A stretch of DNA of 64,000 nucleotides from Corynebacterium pygosceleis. Its GTDB lineage: Bacteria; Actinomycetota; Actinomycetes; Mycobacteriales; Mycobacteriaceae. The stretch spans positions 124,001 through 188,000 of the forward strand of contig NZ_JAENIQ020000004.1 in assembly GCF_016595275.2 (NCBI RefSeq). The letters run 5' to 3'. A model generated the notes under the pieces. It made no database searches, was not told the origin of the DNA, and worked only from the letters and a program-made list of their open reading frames with translations. Shown here one piece after another: positions 24,870 to 36,190 of this stretch. The first letter of the stretch is position 1, and every line of letters starts with the position of its first letter. Made by a program: the position numbers and the translations under genes.

Positions 24870-24949
24870 TGTCAGGCAATGTGACCGACCCGGACCCGAA
24901 ACCCGGACCGCTGTCACCTGACGCTTGTTAGACTCGTGCGCACAACCTG

Positions 24950-26766
<1,817 letters not shown>

Positions 26767-26781
26767 TCGTTCCGGTCGGGA

Positions 26782-26982
26782 TCACCGGCGCCTGATGCTC
26801 CAGCGTCGGTAGCCCTCCCCGCAGAAGCCGAGGAGTCCGGCGACGCAGATGATGAAGGGCAGCGCGGCCCACCTGCCGTCGGGCACGGTGAACAGGATGG
26901 CACCCAGGCCGATGACGCACAGCACGAGCACCAGGATCTGCGCGGTGAGTGCGCGGTCGGACATCGACTGGAGCTTCTTCAC
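26782..26982 (-). CDS. Small membrane protein, unknown function
   Basis: A 66-residue protein with two hydrophobic helices (QILVLVLCVIGLGAILF and LPFIICVAGLLGFCGEGY) and a basic C terminus (RRWSIRRR). GTG 26982 is preferred, with AGAGAGGA about 11 bp upstream; an ATG at 26964 is an alternative. It converges on thiC. I do not recognise a named family. Confidence 0.6.
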   Translation of the reverse strand: MKKLQSMSDRALTAQILVLVLCVIGLGAILFTVPDGRWAALPFIICVAGLLGFCGEGYRRWSIRRR

Positions 26983-27045
26983 GGCGGCACCGGTCCTCTC
27001 TGGATCTGGGAAGGTGCCCTCCACGTTAGAGGATCCCGCCGGTGA

Positions 27046-27093
27046 ACACGACGCAACCCGGCACCCCATCCGGGGTGCCGGGTTGCGTCGTGT
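27046..27093. terminator. Terminator of the ABC-2 exporter operon, perfect 22-bp stem
   Basis: ACACGACG…CACCCC (27046-27067) and its exact complement (27072-27093) flank an ATCC tetraloop. It lies just after the permease stop on the minus strand. A U-tract is lacking. Confidence 0.8.
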
Positions 27094-27104
27094 CGCGGAG
27101 CACG

Positions 27105-27869
27105 TCAGGCGTCGCGGCTGTTCACCAGCAGGACACCGATGACCAGGAGCCCGAGGGCCCAGGCGGCGAAGTACCAGATACTGCCGGTGACTCCCCAGGG
27201 GGCTTCGGTCGCCTGATTGTTGACGAAGGCGTTGAAGTTGTTGAACGGGGCGTACTTGTAGATCGTCTTGCCGATCTTCGGGACCAGCATGTTGATGAGT
27301 CCCTCCACCGCGAAATACCAGAGGAAGAGGATGGAGATGGCGCCGGCGGTCTGGCGGACGATCCAGGCGATGGCGTGGGTGAAGACGACCAGCAGAACGG
27401 CGGCGAGCGGGTAGGCCCACATCATGCGGCGGCTGACCTCACCACCCCAGATGTCGAGGGTCGCGGCAGATGCCTCATTGGCGACCAGCTTCGCGACGTA
27501 CAGGGATCCGAGTACCGCGAGGAAGGTCAGGATCCCGGCGATCAAGGTGTAGAGGACGAGTTTCGCGATGACGACCAGCGTCCGGTTCGGGCACGCCTGG
27601 AACGTCGAGTGCGTGATCGAGTGACGGTACTCACCGGTCACGACCATCACGGCCTGAATCATCAGAATGAGGAACCCGAAAACCCCGACCGGGGCGACGA
27701 GCATCTGCGGCAGCAGGATCACGCTGTCCTGCCCCTCGAACTTGAGGGCACTGAAGACGTAGAGCGCCGGTACACCCAGGCAAACGAGGAAGAAGATCGC
27801 GGTGGTCCACCAGAAGGCCTTGGTGGTGCGGAGCTTGATCCACTCCGCGGCAAGGATGTTGGGAAACAT
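27105..27869 (-). CDS. ABC-2 type transporter permease
   Basis: A 254-residue integral membrane protein with about six helices, beginning NILAAEWIKLRTTKAFWWTT, which is the typical start of ABC-2 permeases paired with NatA/BcrA-type ATPases. Other marks are TGEYRHSITHSTFQACPNR and the terminal SIWYFAAWALGLLVIGVLLV helix. It lies 3 bp after the ATPase gene, so the two form one exporter. Substrate unknown; bacitracin-type antibiotic or lipid export are common for the class. Confidence 0.85.
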   Translation of the reverse strand: MFPNILAAEWIKLRTTKAFWWTTAIFFLVCLGVPALYVFSALKFEGQDSVILLPQMLVAPVGVFGFLILMIQAVMVVTGEYRHSITHSTFQACPNRTLVVIAKLVLYTLIAGILTFLAVLGSLYVAKLVANEASAATLDIWGGEVSRRMMWAYPLAAVLLVVFTHAIAWIVRQTAGAISILFLWYFAVEGLINMLVPKIGKTIYKYAPFNNFNAFVNNQATEAPWGVTGSIWYFAAWALGLLVIGVLLVNSRDA

Positions 27870-27872
27870 GTG

Positions 27873-28859
27873 TCAGTTCTCCTCGTTCAGCATCTGGTCG
27901 TTCGGCACCGGCGCAGAGCCCGTGATCTCCGGCTGACCGGGGCGATCTCCGGTGTGGTACTCTTGGGCGTGGCCGGTCATCTGGAGGAACGCCTCCTCGA
28001 GAGATGCCTTCCGTTCAGTGAGCTCGGTGACCATGATTCCGGTCGAGTAGGCCAGGGCTCCGACGAAATCGGTCGTCTGGTCGTCGATGACGATCAGTGG
28101 CCGCTTCTCTTCGTCGATGTCCTCCCGGTAGGAGATGTTCTCCTCCTCGAGAACCGCGGTGAACTCCTTGTACTGTTCCGTACGCATCAGCACCGAGGTC
28201 CGGGATGACTGCTTGATGAACTCGTAGGTGGAGGAATCCGAGACGAGTTTGCCCCGCCCGATCACGATGAGATGATCGGCGGTCAGAGCCATCTCCGACA
28301 GCATGTGGGAACTCACCAGCACGGTACGGCCTTCAGCGGCGAGTGCCTTGAGGAAGTCACGCACCCAGCGGATGCCCTCCGGATCCAGACCGTTGACGGG
28401 TTCGTCGAGAAGCAGCACACCCGGGTCACCGAGCAGCGCCGTCGCGAGACCGAGCCGCTGCCCCATACCGAGGGAGAAACCACCGGTCTTCTTGCCCGCG
28501 ACCTCCGAGAGACCGACGAGGCCGAGAACCTCATCGACACGACTCTTCGGAAGCCCGTTGGACTTCGCGATCCACTTCAGATGGTTCGCGGCACTGCGGT
28601 TCGGGTGGGTGGCCTTCGCGTCGAGAAGCGCACCGACCTCCCGGAGCGGGTTCCTCAACTTGCGGTAGGGGACACCGTTGATGGTCGTGGTACCCGCGGT
28701 GGGCTTGTCGAGCCCCAGGATCATCCGCATCGTCGTCGACTTGCCCGCACCGTTCGGACCGAGGAAGCCGGTGACCACCCCGGGGTTCACCGAGAAGGTC
28801 AGATCATCGACGGCACGGACCTGGCGGTACCTCTTGGTCAGGCCGGAAACTTCAATCAT
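27873..28859 (-). CDS. ABC transporter ATP-binding protein (exporter type)
   Basis: A 328-residue ATPase. Walker A GPNGAGKSTTMRM near residue 37, the signature FSLGMGQRLGLATALLGDP near residue 135, Walker B GVLLLDEPVNGLDPEGIRW, and the H-loop VLVSSHMLSEM. The C-terminal ~110 residues form the regulatory domain usual in BcrA/DrrA-type ATPases. ATG 28859 opens MIEVSGLTKRYRQV; a GTG at 28865 would add two residues. No good RBS is seen. Works with the permease downstream. Confidence 0.9.
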   Translation of the reverse strand: MIEVSGLTKRYRQVRAVDDLTFSVNPGVVTGFLGPNGAGKSTTMRMILGLDKPTAGTTTINGVPYRKLRNPLREVGALLDAKATHPNRSAANHLKWIAKSNGLPKSRVDEVLGLVGLSEVAGKKTGGFSLGMGQRLGLATALLGDPGVLLLDEPVNGLDPEGIRWVRDFLKALAAEGRTVLVSSHMLSEMALTADHLIVIGRGKLVSDSSTYEFIKQSSRTSVLMRTEQYKEFTAVLEEENISYREDIDEEKRPLIVIDDQTTDFVGALAYSTGIMVTELTERKASLEEAFLQMTGHAQEYHTGDRPGQPEITGSAPVPNDQMLNEEN

Positions 28860-29066
28860 GCCCACCAGTGTGACACAGGAAACGGAAACCGGCGCGGACC
28901 ACCCCGAGATGGCTGCAAGGTCACACCCGACGGCAGCCTCAACCGGTCACACTTTTCCGCCGGTGGACCGGGAGCCGTCCGGTGAACACATCGCCGCCAC
29001 CCACCTTTTTCACCTACTTCACGGCAGCCGTGAGATGCCGTACCCGGACAACGGCGTGACAGCCGA

Positions 29067-29085
29067 TTAGGTATGGTTACCCTAT
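29067..29085 (+). promoter_or_regulatory. DtxR/IdeR iron box at the FecCD operon start
   Basis: TTAGGTATGGTTACCCTAT matches the 19-bp DtxR consensus at 14 positions. It contains a TATGGT -10 (29072-29077) and runs into the ATG at 29084. Iron-bound DtxR would block this apparently leaderless promoter. Confidence 0.75.
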
Positions 29086-30076
29086 GCCGCAGCGATTCCA
29101 CGCCCCGCCCACCGTGGCAGTGCTCGCCCTGGCCACCATTGCAGCGACAGTTCTGTCCATCTTCATCGGGGCACGTCCCACCGGTTTCACCACCGTGCTC
29201 CACTCACTGGGTGGAACTCCCGCCGATCCCTCCCTGCACACGATTCTGTGGAGCTACCGGATACCCCGGACACTGGCCGCCACGGCATGCGGAGTCGCCC
29301 TGGCGGTGGCGGGTGGACTGGCCCAGACCTGGACGAGAAATCCACTCGCCGATCCGGGCATCATCGGCATCACTTTCGGGGCGGCGTTCGCGGTGGCCCT
29401 CGGTGCGACACTGGGGGTCGATTCATCGACGGTAAGGCTTCTTCTCGCGATTCTCGGTGCGACGGCGGCAGCTGCCCTGACTCTGTTTCTCGTCCGCAAC
29501 GCGGACGACAACCTGGCCCTGATACTTGTCGGCACCGGTGTCTCTGCGTCACTCTCGGCACTCACCACGATCCTGGCGCTCCAGACCAGCCGGACGCTGG
29601 AGATTCTCCGGCACTGGACCATCGGATCGACGTCGGGAACAACCGGCGGGGATCTCGGTGTGCTCTCCGTGGGGCTCGTGGTCGGGCTACTCATCACGGC
29701 ACAGGTGGCACGTCCGATGGATCTGATCGCCATGGGGGACGGCGTCAGCACCACCCTCGGTTCAGATCCCCGCAGAACCCGGCTCCTGGCGGCAACAGCG
29801 ATAGTCGTACTGTGCGCCGGGGCCACCGTGGCGGTCGGCCCGGTCGCCTTCGTCGGTCTCGCCGGTCCACACATCGCCCGTTCGCTGGTCGGCCCCTCCC
29901 TGACGGTGTGCCTGCCGGTCGCGGCGTTAGTCGGGGCCCTGCTCACACTTGGAGCGGACATGGCGGGCCGTGTTCTTCTGCGGCCCGGGGAGGTCGAGTT
30001 CTCGGTCATTCTCGCGTTCATCGGAGCGCCGCTGCTCATCGCCGTCATCCGCCGGGGAAAGCTCGAGACGCTGTGA
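29084..30076 (+). CDS. Iron-siderophore ABC transporter permease 1 (FecCD family)
   Basis: A 330-residue polytopic permease. FecCD marks: YRIPRTLAATACGVALAVAG and GLAQTWTRNPLADPGIIGI (the family GxxxQxxxxNPLADPxxLG stretch), and later VGPVAFVGLAGPHIAR, which includes the coupling-helix region before ATPase contact. The gene opens the operon under a DtxR box and ends in a GTGA overlap with the second permease. Two distinct permeases imply a heterodimeric channel, as in FecCD and FepDG. Confidence 0.92.
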   Translation: MPQRFHAPPTVAVLALATIAATVLSIFIGARPTGFTTVLHSLGGTPADPSLHTILWSYRIPRTLAATACGVALAVAGGLAQTWTRNPLADPGIIGITFGAAFAVALGATLGVDSSTVRLLLAILGATAAAALTLFLVRNADDNLALILVGTGVSASLSALTTILALQTSRTLEILRHWTIGSTSGTTGGDLGVLSVGLVVGLLITAQVARPMDLIAMGDGVSTTLGSDPRRTRLLAATAIVVLCAGATVAVGPVAFVGLAGPHIARSLVGPSLTVCLPVAALVGALLTLGADMAGRVLLRPGEVEFSVILAFIGAPLLIAVIRRGKLETL

Positions 30077-31116
30077 AAGTGGAGATCTGGGAGGGAACTC
30101 ACCGGCGGAGGCGCTCTCTCCGTGTGATCATCTGCGCAGCGGTCGTCGCGTTCATCGGCTATGCCCTGCTCCTCGCCACGGGGCCGGTCTCCTTCACGGT
30201 GCCGGAGTTGATTGAGGTACTCACAGGTGGCGGAACCCGGACCCAGATCACGGTCGTGTGGGAGCTGCGGCTACCGATCGCGGTTGCGACGGTGACGACC
30301 GGCGCACTGCTCGGCACCGCCGGGGCCTGGACGCAGACCGCCGTCAGAAACCCTCTGGCGTCACCGGATGTCATGGGAATCTCAGGTGGAGCCGCCGTCG
30401 CCGTCGTCGCCGGAACGATCTTTCTTCCCGTGCAAAACCACGCCTCCATGTCGGTGTTCTGGTGGCGGTTCATACTCGCCGCTCTGGGTGCGCTGACGGT
30501 CATCGTTCTGCTGTGGGTCCTTTCCGGCTCCGCCAACGGAACCCGCCTGGTATTGACGGGTGTCGGGATCTCCCTGTTCAGCCACCAGGCTGTCCGATTC
30601 ATGCTGAGTCGCACCGACCTGAGGGAGACCGCTGACGCCCAGACCTGGTTGGCGGGGTCGACCGGACTCGTGAGGGAGCCCGCCCTCACCCCGCTTTTCC
30701 TGGGGGCGCTGCCCTTCCTCCTGATCGGGATGTATTTCTCCCGGGATCTCCCGATACTCATCCACGGTGACGTCACCGCGACAGTGCTGGGCGTGGATGC
30801 CGCTGTCGTACGTTCAATGATGATCATCGCCGCCACCGGACTCGCGGCCGTCTGCGTTTCGGTCACCGGCCCGATCGGGTTTGTCGCCCTGGTGGCGCCC
30901 CAACTGGCCAGAATTCTGGCGGGTGCCCCCACCCCACCGCCCTACGCCTCAGCCTCCGTGGGCGCGGCAATGATGACCCTGTGTGCGGTCTCCGTCAATC
31001 TCCTCCCTGCACCGGTACCCGTGGGGACACTGACCTCGGCGCTCGGCGGAGTCGCTCTGACCATGCTCGTCGTACGGATGGGGCGTACGCAATCCCACGA
31101 TCCGCGGAAGAACTGA
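30073..31116 (+). CDS. Iron-siderophore ABC transporter permease 2 (FecCD family)
   Basis: A 347-residue permease. Signature regions are WELRLPIAVATVTTGALLG, GAWTQTAVRNPLASPDVMGI, and VSVTGPIGFVALVAPQLARI. It starts with GTG overlapping the stop of permease 1, indicating coupled translation and equal dosage. The ATPase gene follows after 13 bp. Part of the DtxR-controlled iron importer. Confidence 0.92.
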   Translation: MKVEIWEGTHRRRRSLRVIICAAVVAFIGYALLLATGPVSFTVPELIEVLTGGGTRTQITVVWELRLPIAVATVTTGALLGTAGAWTQTAVRNPLASPDVMGISGGAAVAVVAGTIFLPVQNHASMSVFWWRFILAALGALTVIVLLWVLSGSANGTRLVLTGVGISLFSHQAVRFMLSRTDLRETADAQTWLAGSTGLVREPALTPLFLGALPFLLIGMYFSRDLPILIHGDVTATVLGVDAAVVRSMMIIAATGLAAVCVSVTGPIGFVALVAPQLARILAGAPTPPPYASASVGAAMMTLCAVSVNLLPAPVPVGTLTSALGGVALTMLVVRMGRTQSHDPRKN

Positions 31117-31129
31117 GGAGTTTTCAGAG

Positions 31130-31933
31130 ATGACAGATCCGGAATCCACGTCACTGGACGTCCACTCCCTCGACGCCGGATACGGGAAGAACGGGACCGT
31201 GATCCGGGGTGTCTCCGTCAACGCCGGTCCCGGAACGGTAACGACGCTCATCGGTCCCAACGGCTGCGGAAAATCGACCCTGCTCAAGACGATGGCCCGG
31301 CTGATCACCCCGACCCGTGGATGGGTCCGGTTGAGGGGCGAAGACCTCCACGCCATGAGCAACCGAAGAGCCGCCCAGTTGATATCGCTCCTTCCCCAGT
31401 CCCCTTCCGCACCCCCGGGTCTGACGGTCGGGGAACTCGTCGCCAGAGGTCGACACCCGTACCGGTCCCGGTGGCGGGGTCTGTCCGAGACAGACAGGGA
31501 GGTCGTCGACAGGGCGATGAACCTGACCTGCGTCCGCGATCTCTCCGAAAAGGACATCGGGAGTCTTTCCGGAGGGCAGCGGCAGCGCGCCTGGATCGCC
31601 ATGACGCTCGCACAGGACACGCCGTTCCTGTTGCTGGATGAACCGACGACCTACCTCGATCCCGCGCACGCCGTCGAGGTGCTCCAGCTGGCCCGGCATC
31701 TCGCCGTCGAGGAGGGAAGGACGGTCGTGCTCGTCCTGCACGATCTGAATCTCGCGGCACGCTTCTCGGACAACGTCGTCCTGATGAAGGACGGACGGTG
31801 CATGGTCTCGGGTCCGCCGCACGAGTCCATCCGTGCGGAGACCCTCCGCGGTGCCTACGCGTTGGATGCCGACGTGATCAGTGATCCCTCCGACGGCACT
31901 CCGCTGGTGATCGCCCGCGGGCGGGTCTCCTGA
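31130..31933 (+). CDS. Iron-siderophore ABC transporter ATPase (FecE/FepC type)
   Basis: A 267-residue ATPase. Walker A LIGPNGCGKSTLLKTMARL near residue 43, Q-loop LISLLPQSPSAP, signature IGSLSGGQRQRAWIAMTLAQ near residue 145, Walker B FLLLDEPTTYLDPAHAVEV, and H-loop VLVLHDLNLAARFSD. These match siderophore importers closely. GAGGAG lies about 10 bp upstream of the ATG. It is followed by a convergent terminator and the binding-protein gene on the other strand. Confidence 0.94.
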   Translation: MTDPESTSLDVHSLDAGYGKNGTVIRGVSVNAGPGTVTTLIGPNGCGKSTLLKTMARLITPTRGWVRLRGEDLHAMSNRRAAQLISLLPQSPSAPPGLTVGELVARGRHPYRSRWRGLSETDREVVDRAMNLTCVRDLSEKDIGSLSGGQRQRAWIAMTLAQDTPFLLLDEPTTYLDPAHAVEVLQLARHLAVEEGRTVVLVLHDLNLAARFSDNVVLMKDGRCMVSGPPHESIRAETLRGAYALDADVISDPSDGTPLVIARGRVS

Positions 31934-31940
31934 ACGGAAA

Positions 31941-31977
31941 GACGGTGCCGTGCACCGGAGTGGAACACGACACCGTC
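31941..31977. terminator. Stem-loop between convergent iron-transport genes
   Basis: GACGGTG pairs with CACCGTC and inner GTG with CAC, with two-base bulges on each side. It lies between the ATPase stop (31933) and the binding-protein stop (31998). Confidence 0.5.
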
Positions 31978-31997
31978 AGAGATCAGGGGATACCGCC

Positions 31998-33026
31998 CTA
32001 CAGCTGTTCCTCGATCCGGTCGACCGCCCAGGGGATGGTCAACGGGTTCATCATGCTCATCGCGTTCGCCGTGTCCTCATCGATGTAGCGGACACGCCCT
32101 TCACGGACCGCGTCTATCGAAGAGAACGCCGGATCATTCTTCAGCTGGTCGGTGCTGCCCTGGTAGTCGAGGACGTAGACGTAGTCTGCGGCACTCAGGG
32201 TGTTGTAGTTCTCCGGGGAGACGGCGACGTAGAAGGAATCACCGGCCTGCTCCGTCAGCTCCTCCGGCATCCTGAATCCCAGCCTGGAGATGAAGCGTCC
32301 ACGGTTGTGGTCCTCCGTGTAAACCCGCATCTCACCTTTGAGCGGGAACACGACCGCGACGGTTTTGTCCGAGAGCTCGGGGTGCGCACTCGCGAAATCG
32401 GTGAACGACTGCTCGGATTCCTCGATCAGTTCCTCGCCACGGTCGCTCATGCCCACGGCAGCGGCGATGTCCCGGATCTGTTCCTGCCACGGAACGGACC
32501 AGTCCTGATACTCATCGGAGTGCGTGGCGAGTGGGGCGATGGCCTCCAGATCCTTCCTGGCCTGCTCATCCACTGCGGCGTTGACGGCGATGATCTTGGT
32601 CGGATCGGTGGCCGCGATCTGTTCAACTATCTGACCGGTGAATCCGGAGGCGGTCCCCATGATCTTGGCCGGGTCATTGTCCCCCAGCGCCTCCAGCGCC
32701 CAGGGGCCGACGCCTTTCTCACCGGTGTCACCGGGCTGTCCCCACGGGGCCACCGTCACCGGAACGATGCCGAGTGCGAGCAGGGTGTCGACGTCACCGA
32801 AACCAGCGGCCGCGACCCTGTCATTGGACGCCTCGGCGACTTCCGCGACAACCGGAGCATCCGTGCTCTGTTCCCCCGACGCTTTCGAGGCAGCGGAGGT
32901 CGTTGAACTCCGCGTGGATTCGCCCCCGGGTTCTCCGTCCCCTTTCGCGCAGCCGGATAGCACGAGCCCTGCGGTCAGCAGTGCCGCCAGGATCCCCCTC
33001 GAAGAACCGGAAACCAGCCGTTTCAT
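31998..33026 (-). CDS. Iron-siderophore substrate-binding lipoprotein
   Basis: A 342-residue lipoprotein. The signal ends in LVLSGCAKG with the lipid-acceptor Cys at residue 26, then a Ser/Thr/Gly-rich spacer. The class III binding-protein fold follows: NDRVAAAGFGDVDTLLALGI, PDLAKIMG-like segments around DPTKIIAVNAAVDEQ, and DYVYVLDYQGSTDQLKNDPAF near the end. ATG 33026 has AGGAAGGA upstream and opens the signal peptide; a start at 33065 would place a charged leader before it. It is encoded opposite to the permease genes but has its own DtxR box. Confidence 0.9.
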   Translation of the reverse strand: MKRLVSGSSRGILAALLTAGLVLSGCAKGDGEPGGESTRSSTTSAASKASGEQSTDAPVVAEVAEASNDRVAAAGFGDVDTLLALGIVPVTVAPWGQPGDTGEKGVGPWALEALGDNDPAKIMGTASGFTGQIVEQIAATDPTKIIAVNAAVDEQARKDLEAIAPLATHSDEYQDWSVPWQEQIRDIAAAVGMSDRGEELIEESEQSFTDFASAHPELSDKTVAVVFPLKGEMRVYTEDHNRGRFISRLGFRMPEELTEQAGDSFYVAVSPENYNTLSAADYVYVLDYQGSTDQLKNDPAFSSIDAVREGRVRYIDEDTANAMSMMNPLTIPWAVDRIEEQL

Positions 33027-33066
33027 GATCTGTCCTTCCTGTCGTCGATGGATTGACGTGGACATA

Positions 33067-33110
33067 CCTTCACCTGTCCTTCACGGGGCCTTCATGGAGC
33101 CTCCATGGGG
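33067..33110. repeat. Four tandem 11-bp repeats CCTTCAy/CCTCCAT upstream of the binding-protein gene
   Basis: Four contiguous units in perfect 11-bp register: CCTTCACCTGT, CCTTCACGGGG, CCTTCATGGAG, CCTCCATGGGG. On the coding strand they read as TGAAGG repeated every 11 bp. One-helical-turn direct repeats are typical of OmpR/PhoB-class response regulator sites. They lie downstream of the predicted transcription start and upstream of the RBS, so they are also in the 5' UTR. Confidence 0.6.
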
Positions 33111-33131
33111 ACACTGTCGCCAACCCGCCTT

Positions 33132-33172
33132 TTAGGCACCCCTAACCTACATATCACCTGTACTGCGGGCAA
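33132..33172 (-). promoter_or_regulatory. Promoter with overlapping DtxR box for the siderophore-binding protein
   Basis: On the minus strand, -35 TTGCCC (33172-33167) and -10 TAGGTT (33149-33144) are 17 bp apart. The -10 lies inside TTAGGCACCCCTAACCTAC (33132-33150, plus-strand reading), which matches the 19-bp DtxR consensus at 14 positions. Iron repression by promoter occlusion is the clear prediction. Confidence 0.75.
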
Positions 33173-33226
33173 GTGTCAGTTGTCCCGGACAGCGGGGCGA
33201 CCATCGGGGAAATGGGAACGTTGAAA

Positions 33227-33276
33227 CGAACAAAACCGGAACGTGTCGAAAAAACCCCGGAATTTCGACACGTTCC
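33227..33276 (-). terminator. Terminator-like hairpin downstream of thiG
   Basis: GGAACGTGTCGAAA (33238-33251) and its exact complement (33263-33276) flank an 11-base loop. On the minus strand the stem is followed by GGTTTTGTTCG, a moderate U-tract. It lies about 170 bp after the thiG stop and before the iron-regulated promoter. Confidence 0.6.
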
Positions 33277-33444
33277 ATCGACATGTACGCGTCATCGACA
33301 CATCCTGCCGCGAGGATTCCCACGGTCCGACCGGCGAGCATCCGCCCGTGGCGGGTCTTTTTGTCCCGGCCCAACCCCCTCGGGCGCAGGGCACGGACAC
33401 CCGCCGGCGGTCGAACACCGGCATTCGGAATCGTGTCGGGACCG

Positions 33445-34457
<1,013 letters not shown>

Positions 34458-34466
34458 GTGGTGCTC

Positions 34467-35537
34467 CTAGAGGGTGGGTCGGTCCGGCCGGGTGAGCCGG
34501 GTGATGTCGAGTGGTGTGCCGTGGACCTCGGCGAGGACGGCGTCGGCGGTGACGGCGGAGAGCAGGATCCCGTTGCGGCCGTGTCCGCAGGCGGCGATGA
34601 CGCGGCCGTCGCCGACGGGGCCGATGACCGGGACGTTGTCGGGGCTGTAGGGCCGCAGCCCGGCGATGACCTCGTCGAAGACGTAGTCGTCGATTCCGGG
34701 GAAGACGAGTGCCGCGTCGTCGAGCAGCTGCCGGACGCCTCCCGCCGTGGGTTCGGTGTCGTGACCGTGCTCGTATTCGGTGGCGCCGACGGCCACGCCC
34801 CAGGCCCGGGGCACGAGGTAGAGGGGTCGGCCGTGGACGCGGGCGCGGATCGTGCGGGACGGGGCCGGTTGTGATCCGGGTTGCCGGCGCAGGCGCACGA
34901 CCTCGCCCTTCACCTCACGGATGTCGAGCCCGAGCAGTTCGCGGGCACCGGCACCCGCCGCGACGACGACACGCTCACCGGGGACGGAGTCCGGGTCGGT
35001 GACCGTCTGTTCCACGCGTCGGACGCCGAGCCGTGCGCAGGCCTCGGTCAGTCGATGGAGCAGGACGCGGTTGTCGACGGCGTGTTCCTCCGGGCACAGG
35101 ATTCCGGCGCGCAGTCCGCGGCGTAGTGCGGGCTCGAGTTGGCGCATCTCGCGGCGGCTGATGCGGCGGAGGCGCCCGGGGTGGTGCGATTCCACGAATC
35201 CGAGGGTTCGCTCGATGTCGGTGGCGTCGGCGTCGTCCGCGCCGGTGAGGATCGTGCCGGTTCCGGTGACGATGTCGTCGGCGCCTCCGTCGGCGAGGTC
35301 GGCGAGGAGTTTTTCCCAGGAGTCGAGGGACGCGACGCCGAGGTGGAGCATCGTCTCCTCCCCCGGCCAGGCTTCGGTGAGTCCGCCGAGCATGCCGCCG
35401 GCGACCCATCCTGCCCCGTCGCGGGGGCTTGCGGCGGGTGCGTACAGGGTGACGTCGGCTCCGGCGTGGGCCAGTCGGAAGGCGCAGGCCAGTCCGATGA
35501 CGGATCCGCCGATGATGCTGACGGGGGTGCCGTCCAC
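34467..35537 (-). CDS. thiO: Glycine oxidase ThiO
   Basis: A 356-residue FAD-dependent oxidase converting glycine to the imine used by ThiG. The dinucleotide motif is SIIGGSVIGLACAFRLAHAG (GxGxxG with Ser/Val variation) near the N terminus; LVPRAWGVAVGATEYEHG and LRPYSPDNVPVIGPVGDGR are typical of the C-terminal half. GTG 35537, with AGGAG 9 bp upstream, is preferred over a TTG that overlaps the thiE stop. Tight spacing indicates one operon. Confidence 0.93.
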   Translation of the reverse strand: MDGTPVSIIGGSVIGLACAFRLAHAGADVTLYAPAASPRDGAGWVAGGMLGGLTEAWPGEETMLHLGVASLDSWEKLLADLADGGADDIVTGTGTILTGADDADATDIERTLGFVESHHPGRLRRISRREMRQLEPALRRGLRAGILCPEEHAVDNRVLLHRLTEACARLGVRRVEQTVTDPDSVPGERVVVAAGAGARELLGLDIREVKGEVVRLRRQPGSQPAPSRTIRARVHGRPLYLVPRAWGVAVGATEYEHGHDTEPTAGGVRQLLDDAALVFPGIDDYVFDEVIAGLRPYSPDNVPVIGPVGDGRVIAACGHGRNGILLSAVTADAVLAEVHGTPLDITRLTRPDRPTL

Positions 35538-35542
35538 GGTGG

Positions 35543-36190
35543 TCAACTCCTGTCCACCACCGTTGCGAGTGCGCGGGTCGCGGCTGCGGGGTCGTCGGCG
35601 TCGGCGATGGCGCGGACGACCACGAGTCGCCGTGCACCGGCCGCGGTGACCTCGGCGGCGTTGTCGGGGTCTATGCCGCCGATCGCGAAGAAGGGTTTGG
35701 TTGTTCCGGTGTCCGCCGCGTACCGGACCAGGTCGAGGCCCGTCGCCGCGCGGCCGGGTTTGGTGGGGGTCGCCCACACCGGGCCGGTGCAGAAGTAGTC
35801 GACCCCGGGGTCCGCGATGGCGGCGTCGACCTGGCGCGGGTCGTGGCAGGACCGGCCGATGATGACGTCGGGTCCGACGATGTCACGGGCCACGGCGACG
35901 GGGATGTCCCGCTGGCCGAGGTGGAGGACGTCGGCGCGGGCGGCGTGGGCGATGTCGGCCCGGTCGTTCACCGCGAGGAGGGTGCCGTGCCAGTCGCAGA
36001 CCTCGCGGAGTGCGACGAGGAGTTCGAGTTCCCGGGCGGCCTCGATGCGGGGGTTCTTCTGCCGGAGCTGGATGATGTCGACTCCGGCGGAGCAGGCGTT
36101 CTCGGCGAGTTCGATGAGCCCGGAGGTTCCGTCGGCGCGGAACCGTGCGTCGGTCACGAGGTAGAGGCGTGCGTCGTCGATGGTTTTCAC
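35543..36190 (-). CDS. thiE: Thiamine-phosphate synthase
   Basis: A 215-residue TIM-barrel enzyme joining HMP-PP and thiazole phosphate. Key segments: [28 protein letters not shown] (the conserved VQLRxK with Arg and Lys), [50 protein letters not shown], and [18 protein letters not shown] 36190 overlaps the TGA of the upstream NUDIX gene (GTGA). Together with thiC this supplies most of thiamine phosphate synthesis; thiD and thiF are not in the window. Confidence 0.95.
   Translation of the reverse strand: MKTIDDARLYLVTDARFRADGTSGLIELAENACSAGVDIIQLRQKNPRIEAARELELLVALREVCDWHGTLLAVNDRADIAHAARADVLHLGQRDIPVAVARDIVGPDVIIGRSCHDPRQVDAAIADPGVDYFCTGPVWATPTKPGRAATGLDLVRYAADTGTTKPFFAIGGIDPDNAAEVTAAGARRLVVVRAIADADDPAAATRALATVVDRS

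Noticed and set aside
33147..33374. 75-residue minus-strand ORF upstream of the binding-protein gene
   Set aside because: It reads through the iron promoter, the DtxR box and the 14-bp inverted repeat, and has no ribosome site.
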